Assembly (NCBI RefSeq): GCF_024171725.1
Contig: NZ_JAMTCG010000003.1
Location: forward strand, 682,001-746,000
Source: Williamsia serinedens
GTDB lineage: Bacteria > Actinomycetota > Actinomycetes > Mycobacteriales > Mycobacteriaceae
Direction: 5' to 3'
DNA length: 64,000 nucleotides
The translations under genes and the position numbers were made by a program. Below, piece by piece: positions 61,221 through 64,000 of the stretch. How positions within the stretch are numbered: the stretch's first letter is position 1; each line of letters starts with the position of its first letter. The notes under the pieces were generated by a model that was not told the DNA's origin, did not search any database, and worked only from the letters and a program-made list of their open reading frames with translations.

Positions 61221-62414
61221 GTGACCGACTCGATCGGACAGCCCGAGCCCGACCAGCCCCCACTGCGGCGCCATCAGCAGGAATCCGGGGCCGTACCGCC
61301 CCCTGAGGACTCCGTCGACCAGGGTGTCGCATGGCACCACGGCGACCCCTTCGCCGAGCAGCGCGCCGCCGCGACGTCCGTCGCCGTCGTCGACCGCTCG
61401 CACCGTGGCGTGTTCGAGATCAGCGGCGACGAGCGACTCAGCTGGCTGCACACGATCTCCAGCCAGTTCGTAACCAACCTGGCCGACCGCTCGTCGGCGG
61501 AGAACCTCAGCCTCGACGCCAACGGCCGCGTTGAGGACCACTTCGTCCTCACCGACATCGACGGTCTGACCATCGCCGACACCGAGCCCCACCGGGCGCA
61601 GCCCCTGCTCACGTTCCTGCAGCGGATGGTGTTCTGGGCCAAGGCCGAGCCCGTCGACCGACCCGATCTGCGCGTCCTGACGCTGCTCGGGCCGCACGCG
61701 GTCACCGGACCCGTCGCCGAACTGCTCGAGATCACCCCCGACGCACCCGTCTACGCCGCCGGTCGCATCCCCGAGCTCCACCACGACGACGAGCCGTCGG
61801 GGTTCTGGCGGATCATGCCGCCGGTCGGCGAGCGGGGTGCCGACGGGCACCCGACGGTCCCTCGGGTCGACGTCCTGGTCCCCGAGGCGCAGTTCGACCG
61901 GTGGTGGGACGCCATCGTCGAGGCCGGCGCCCGGCCCGCCGGCACCTGGGCGTTCGAGGCGCTGCGCGTGGCGGCACTGTCGCCGCGGCTCGGCCTGGAC
62001 ACCGACGAGCGCACCATCCCGCACGAGGTCGACTGGATCGGCGGTCCGGACACGTTTGGTGCCGTGCACCTGGAGAAGGGTTGCTACCGCGGCCAGGAGA
62101 CGGTCGCGCGCGTGCACAATCTCGGGAGCCCGCCCCGGCGGCTCGTCCTGCTGCAGATCGACGGCAGCGCCGACGGTCGGCCGGCGACCGGCGATCCCGT
62201 GACCGCCGACGGTCGCACGGTCGGCCGCATCGGGACCGTCGTCGAACACTTCGAGTTCGGTCCGATCGCGTTGGCGCTGGTCAAGCGGTCGGTCGAGCCC
62301 GGCACCGCCCTGGAGGCGGGCGGAGCGGCCGTGGCTATCGACCCCGCGTCGGTGCGCGTCGACGACCGGGTCCGCGCCGGTCGCGCCGCCGTCGAGGGAC
62401 TCCGGTCGCGGTGA
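61221..62414 (+). CDS. ygfZ: YgfZ/GcvT-family folate-binding protein
   Basis: 397-aa GcvT-like protein. The diagnostic KGCYRGQE motif (LEKGCYRGQETVARVHN) holds the conserved cysteine. YgfZ proteins support maintenance of certain Fe-S enzymes such as radical-SAM tRNA modifiers, using folate. GTG start 6 nt after a TACGAT -10 box. Counterpart of Rv0811c, divergent from pabC, which supplies a folate precursor. The stop overlaps the MOSC gene by 4 bp. Confidence 0.9.
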   Translation: MTDSIGQPEPDQPPLRRHQQESGAVPPPEDSVDQGVAWHHGDPFAEQRAAATSVAVVDRSHRGVFEISGDERLSWLHTISSQFVTNLADRSSAENLSLDANGRVEDHFVLTDIDGLTIADTEPHRAQPLLTFLQRMVFWAKAEPVDRPDLRVLTLLGPHAVTGPVAELLEITPDAPVYAAGRIPELHHDDEPSGFWRIMPPVGERGADGHPTVPRVDVLVPEAQFDRWWDAIVEAGARPAGTWAFEALRVAALSPRLGLDTDERTIPHEVDWIGGPDTFGAVHLEKGCYRGQETVARVHNLGSPPRRLVLLQIDGSADGRPATGDPVTADGRTVGRIGTVVEHFEFGPIALALVKRSVEPGTALEAGGAAVAIDPASVRVDDRVRAGRAAVEGLRSR

Positions 62415-63049
62415 CCGGTCGCGTGCTGGCGGTGTGTGCCGCCGACCGTCCCGTCCACCTCGACCGCATCGGCGACAGCGGTATCGGCAAGACGGAGATC
62501 CCCGGATCGGTGCGGGTCACCGCGGAGGGGATCGACGGCGACACCATCGTCGACACCAAGCACCACGGCGGTCGCGACCAGGCGGTGTACGCCTACAGCG
62601 ACGCCGAGGCGCGCCGGTGGGCCGACGAACTGGGGCGGTCGCTCCCGTACGGCTGGTTCGGCGAGAACCTCAGGGTCGACGGGATCGACGTCACCGACGC
62701 CGTCATCGGTGAGCACTGGCACATCGGCGACGAGGTCCACCTCGAGGTGACCTACTTCCGCACACCGTGCAAGACCTTCTCGGTCTGGGCGGAGGAGCCG
62801 CGATGGATCCCGCGCTTCTTCGACCGTGCCGACGTGGGCGCCTACCTGCGCGTTCACCGCGAGGGCACGATCACCGCGGGCGACCCCATCACCGTCTCCG
62901 ACCGCCCCGACCACGGCATCACCGTCCGCGCGTTGCTCACCGGCGACGTCGACGACGACGGCCTGGAACTGCTCGTCACCGATCCGCGGTACGACGGCAA
63001 GGTCGCCCGCGAGGCCCGCAAGATCGCGAATCGCCGCGCACGCACCTGA
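62411..63049 (+). CDS. MOSC-domain (YiiM-like) protein
   Basis: 212-aa MOSC protein of the YiiM type. The conserved cysteine lies in FRTPCKTFSVW and the fold in VDTKHHGGRDQAVYAYSDAEARRWADEL and YGWFGENLRVDGID. YiiM detoxifies hydroxylated purines such as 6-N-hydroxylaminopurine using molybdenum cofactor. GTG overlaps the ygfZ stop (GTGA). Confidence 0.88.
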   Translation: MTGRVLAVCAADRPVHLDRIGDSGIGKTEIPGSVRVTAEGIDGDTIVDTKHHGGRDQAVYAYSDAEARRWADELGRSLPYGWFGENLRVDGIDVTDAVIGEHWHIGDEVHLEVTYFRTPCKTFSVWAEEPRWIPRFFDRADVGAYLRVHREGTITAGDPITVSDRPDHGITVRALLTGDVDDDGLELLVTDPRYDGKVAREARKIANRRART

Positions 63050-63110
63050 GATCACCGTCTCCCCCGGCGGGTCTTGTCCGGCCTGGTCCGCACTACGCCC
63101 CAGGCCGCGC

Positions 63111-63116
63111 TAGACT
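63111..63116 (+). promoter_or_regulatory. -10 box of the DUF3073 gene
   Basis: TAGACT predicts a transcript start near 63123, giving a ~77-nt leader that contains a 14-bp hairpin. Confidence 0.45.
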
Positions 63117-63147
63117 GTTGCACACGACAAGATTTGTTAACTCAGAG

Positions 63148-63177
63148 CGGGGCCGCCAATCTTGATTGGCCGCCCCG
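63148..63177 (+). other. Structured 5' leader hairpin of the DUF3073 gene
   Basis: CGGGGCCGCCAATC pairs with GATTGGCCGCCCCG, one mismatch, loop TT, 22 bp before the ATG. It looks like a terminator or an RNA regulatory element rather than an operator, since it lies downstream of the predicted promoter. Confidence 0.5.
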
Positions 63178-63199
63178 TCATCGTGCGAGGGGGTCCCCT

Positions 63200-63379
63200 A
63201 TGGGCCGCGGCAGAGCAAAAGCGAAGCAGACGAAAGTCGCTCGGGAGTTGAAGTACAGCTCACCGAACATGGACCTCACCAGCCTCCAACGAGAGCTGGC
63301 CGGCGAACCGGAACGCCCCTCCGACCGCCCGGACCCCGCGGATGCGTGGGCCGACGAGGACGAGTGGCGCCGCGCCTGA
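63200..63379 (+). CDS. DUF3073 small protein
   Basis: 59-aa basic-then-acidic protein starting MGRGRAKAKQTKVARELKY. This N-terminus is diagnostic of DUF3073, conserved in actinobacteria (Rv0810c in M. tuberculosis). Function unknown. A GAGGGG stretch precedes the ATG. The leader carries a hairpin. Confidence 0.9.
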   Translation: MGRGRAKAKQTKVARELKYSSPNMDLTSLQRELAGEPERPSDRPDPADAWADEDEWRRA

Positions 63380-63394
63380 GCGCTCATCGGAGAA

Positions 63395-63460
63395 GTTCCC
63401 GGCCGGAGATCGCCGTTCACCTCGGGTGACGTCGGACTCCCGGTCGGGAACATCTGTTTT
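63395..63460 (+). terminator. Terminator after the DUF3073 gene
   Basis: GTTCCCGGCCGGAG pairs with CTCCCGGTCGGGAAC with one bulge across a large loop, followed by ATCTGTTTT, a rare T-run in this genome. It faces the convergent purM. Confidence 0.65.
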
Positions 63461-64000
63461 CTAGAACCGTGGGTGCTCGCCGTGCAGGTCGGCCTCGCCC
63501 GCGGAGTCGCGTCCCTCGTGCGACTTCTTCACGGTCCCCAGCACCCAGCTGTCAATGTGTCGTGCCGTCAGCACCGCCAACGCGCGGTCGGTGTCCTCGG
63601 GAGCGACGATGGCGACCATCCCGACGCCCATGTTGAAGGTGCGCTCCATCTCGAGGCGCTCGACGCGGCCCCGCTGGGCGATCATCTGGAAGACCGGAGC
63701 CGGCGTCCACGTACCGCGGTCGAGCTCTGCACGGAGACCCTCGGGGATGACGCGCGCCAGGTTCTCGGCCAGCCCACCCCCGGTGACGTGCGCGAACGTC
63801 CGCACGTCGGTCTCGGCGACCAGCGCGAGGCAGTCCTTGGCGTAGATGCGCGTCGGCTCCAGCAGCTCCTCGCCGAGCGTGCGACCGAACTCCTCGACGT
63901 GCCCACCGAGATCCATGTGGCCCCACTCGAGCAGCACCTTGCGGGCCAGCGAGTAGCCGTTCGAGTGCAGTCCCGACGAGCCCATCGCGATGACGACGTC
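63461..64000 (-). CDS. purM: Phosphoribosylformylglycinamidine cyclo-ligase PurM (5' part beyond window)
   Basis: C-terminal ~180 residues of AIR synthetase, which closes the imidazole ring of purines with ATP. The ATP-grasp-like core region MGSSGLHSNGYSLARKV, then HVTGGGLAENLARVIPEGL and FNMGVGMVAIV are characteristic. The gene enters from the right edge. Position matches Rv0809. The stop TAG lies directly after a T-run terminator of the facing gene. Confidence 0.93.
   Translation of the reverse strand, partial: DVVIAMGSSGLHSNGYSLARKVLLEWGHMDLGGHVEEFGRTLGEELLEPTRIYAKDCLALVAETDVRTFAHVTGGGLAENLARVIPEGLRAELDRGTWTPAPVFQMIAQRGRVERLEMERTFNMGVGMVAIVAPEDTDRALAVLTARHIDSWVLGTVKKSHEGRDSAGEADLHGEHPRF

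Overview
The window is high-GC actinobacterial DNA from a mycothiol-producing, probably mycolic-acid-containing member of the Mycobacteriales. A Gordonia- or Williamsia-like genus is my guess, not proven. The main evidence is gene order: from 37.8 kb to the right edge it runs desA-like desaturase, dus, LCP protein, phoU, (pst), mshD, glnR, DUF2993 protein, cysA, sseC, nitrobindin, pabC, DUF3073, purM. This is the same neighbourhood as Mycobacterium tuberculosis Rv0824c to Rv0809, with pstSCA and cydABDC present as additional blocks.

Layout. 1-9.5 kb: stand-alone metabolic and regulatory genes (SDR, PLP lyase, LLM flavoprotein, class III cyclase with divergent TetR, YceI, NmrA-like SDR with divergent TetR, NUDIX, GAF-ANTAR regulator). 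9.6-17.0 kb: two divergent operons of glycosyltransferases (four genes leftward, three rightward including a WcbI-like protein), nearly all with 4-bp stop/start overlaps. This is the most accessory-looking part. 17-24 kb: zinc alcohol dehydrogenase, PAS-GGDEF protein, SPL-like radical SAM enzyme, IT-superfamily transporter, small alarmone synthetase. 24.0-26.9 kb: tRNA-Phe, -Asp and -Glu, a DHA2 drug exporter with divergent TetR, and tRNA-Lys. 26.9-33 kb: HxlR/aldo-keto reductase pair, a secreted protein made of 11-residue repeats, and a CitAB-type two-component system with a CitMHS transporter. 33-37.7 kb: VOC protein, hydrolase, GH114 lipoprotein, amino-acid ABC binding-permease fusion, SnoaL-like protein. 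37.8-53.6 kb: conserved mycobacterial-type block with the phosphate system (phoU, pstSCAB), mycothiol synthase coupled to the GlnR nitrogen regulator, and the sulfur genes cysA-sseC behind a cysteine-rich leader peptide. 54-60 kb: cydABDC for cytochrome bd. 60-64 kb: pabC and ygfZ divergent, MOSC, DUF3073, partial purM.

Four short intergenic islands (around 2.9, 28.4, 37.0 and 43.0 kb) consist of roughly 21-22-bp repeats. Three lie between convergent genes, and most have one block in direct orientation followed by copies in inverted orientation. I do not recognise this element. Many transcription units appear leaderless: a TANNNT -10 box lies 6-8 nt before the start codon at about a dozen genes. 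Several operator-like palindromes are visible, including a GGACCGCGGTCC motif at two distant promoters, twin CGCAA-N6-TTGCG sites, two PHO-type direct repeats (phoU and pstS) and an 18-bp palindrome upstream of cydA.
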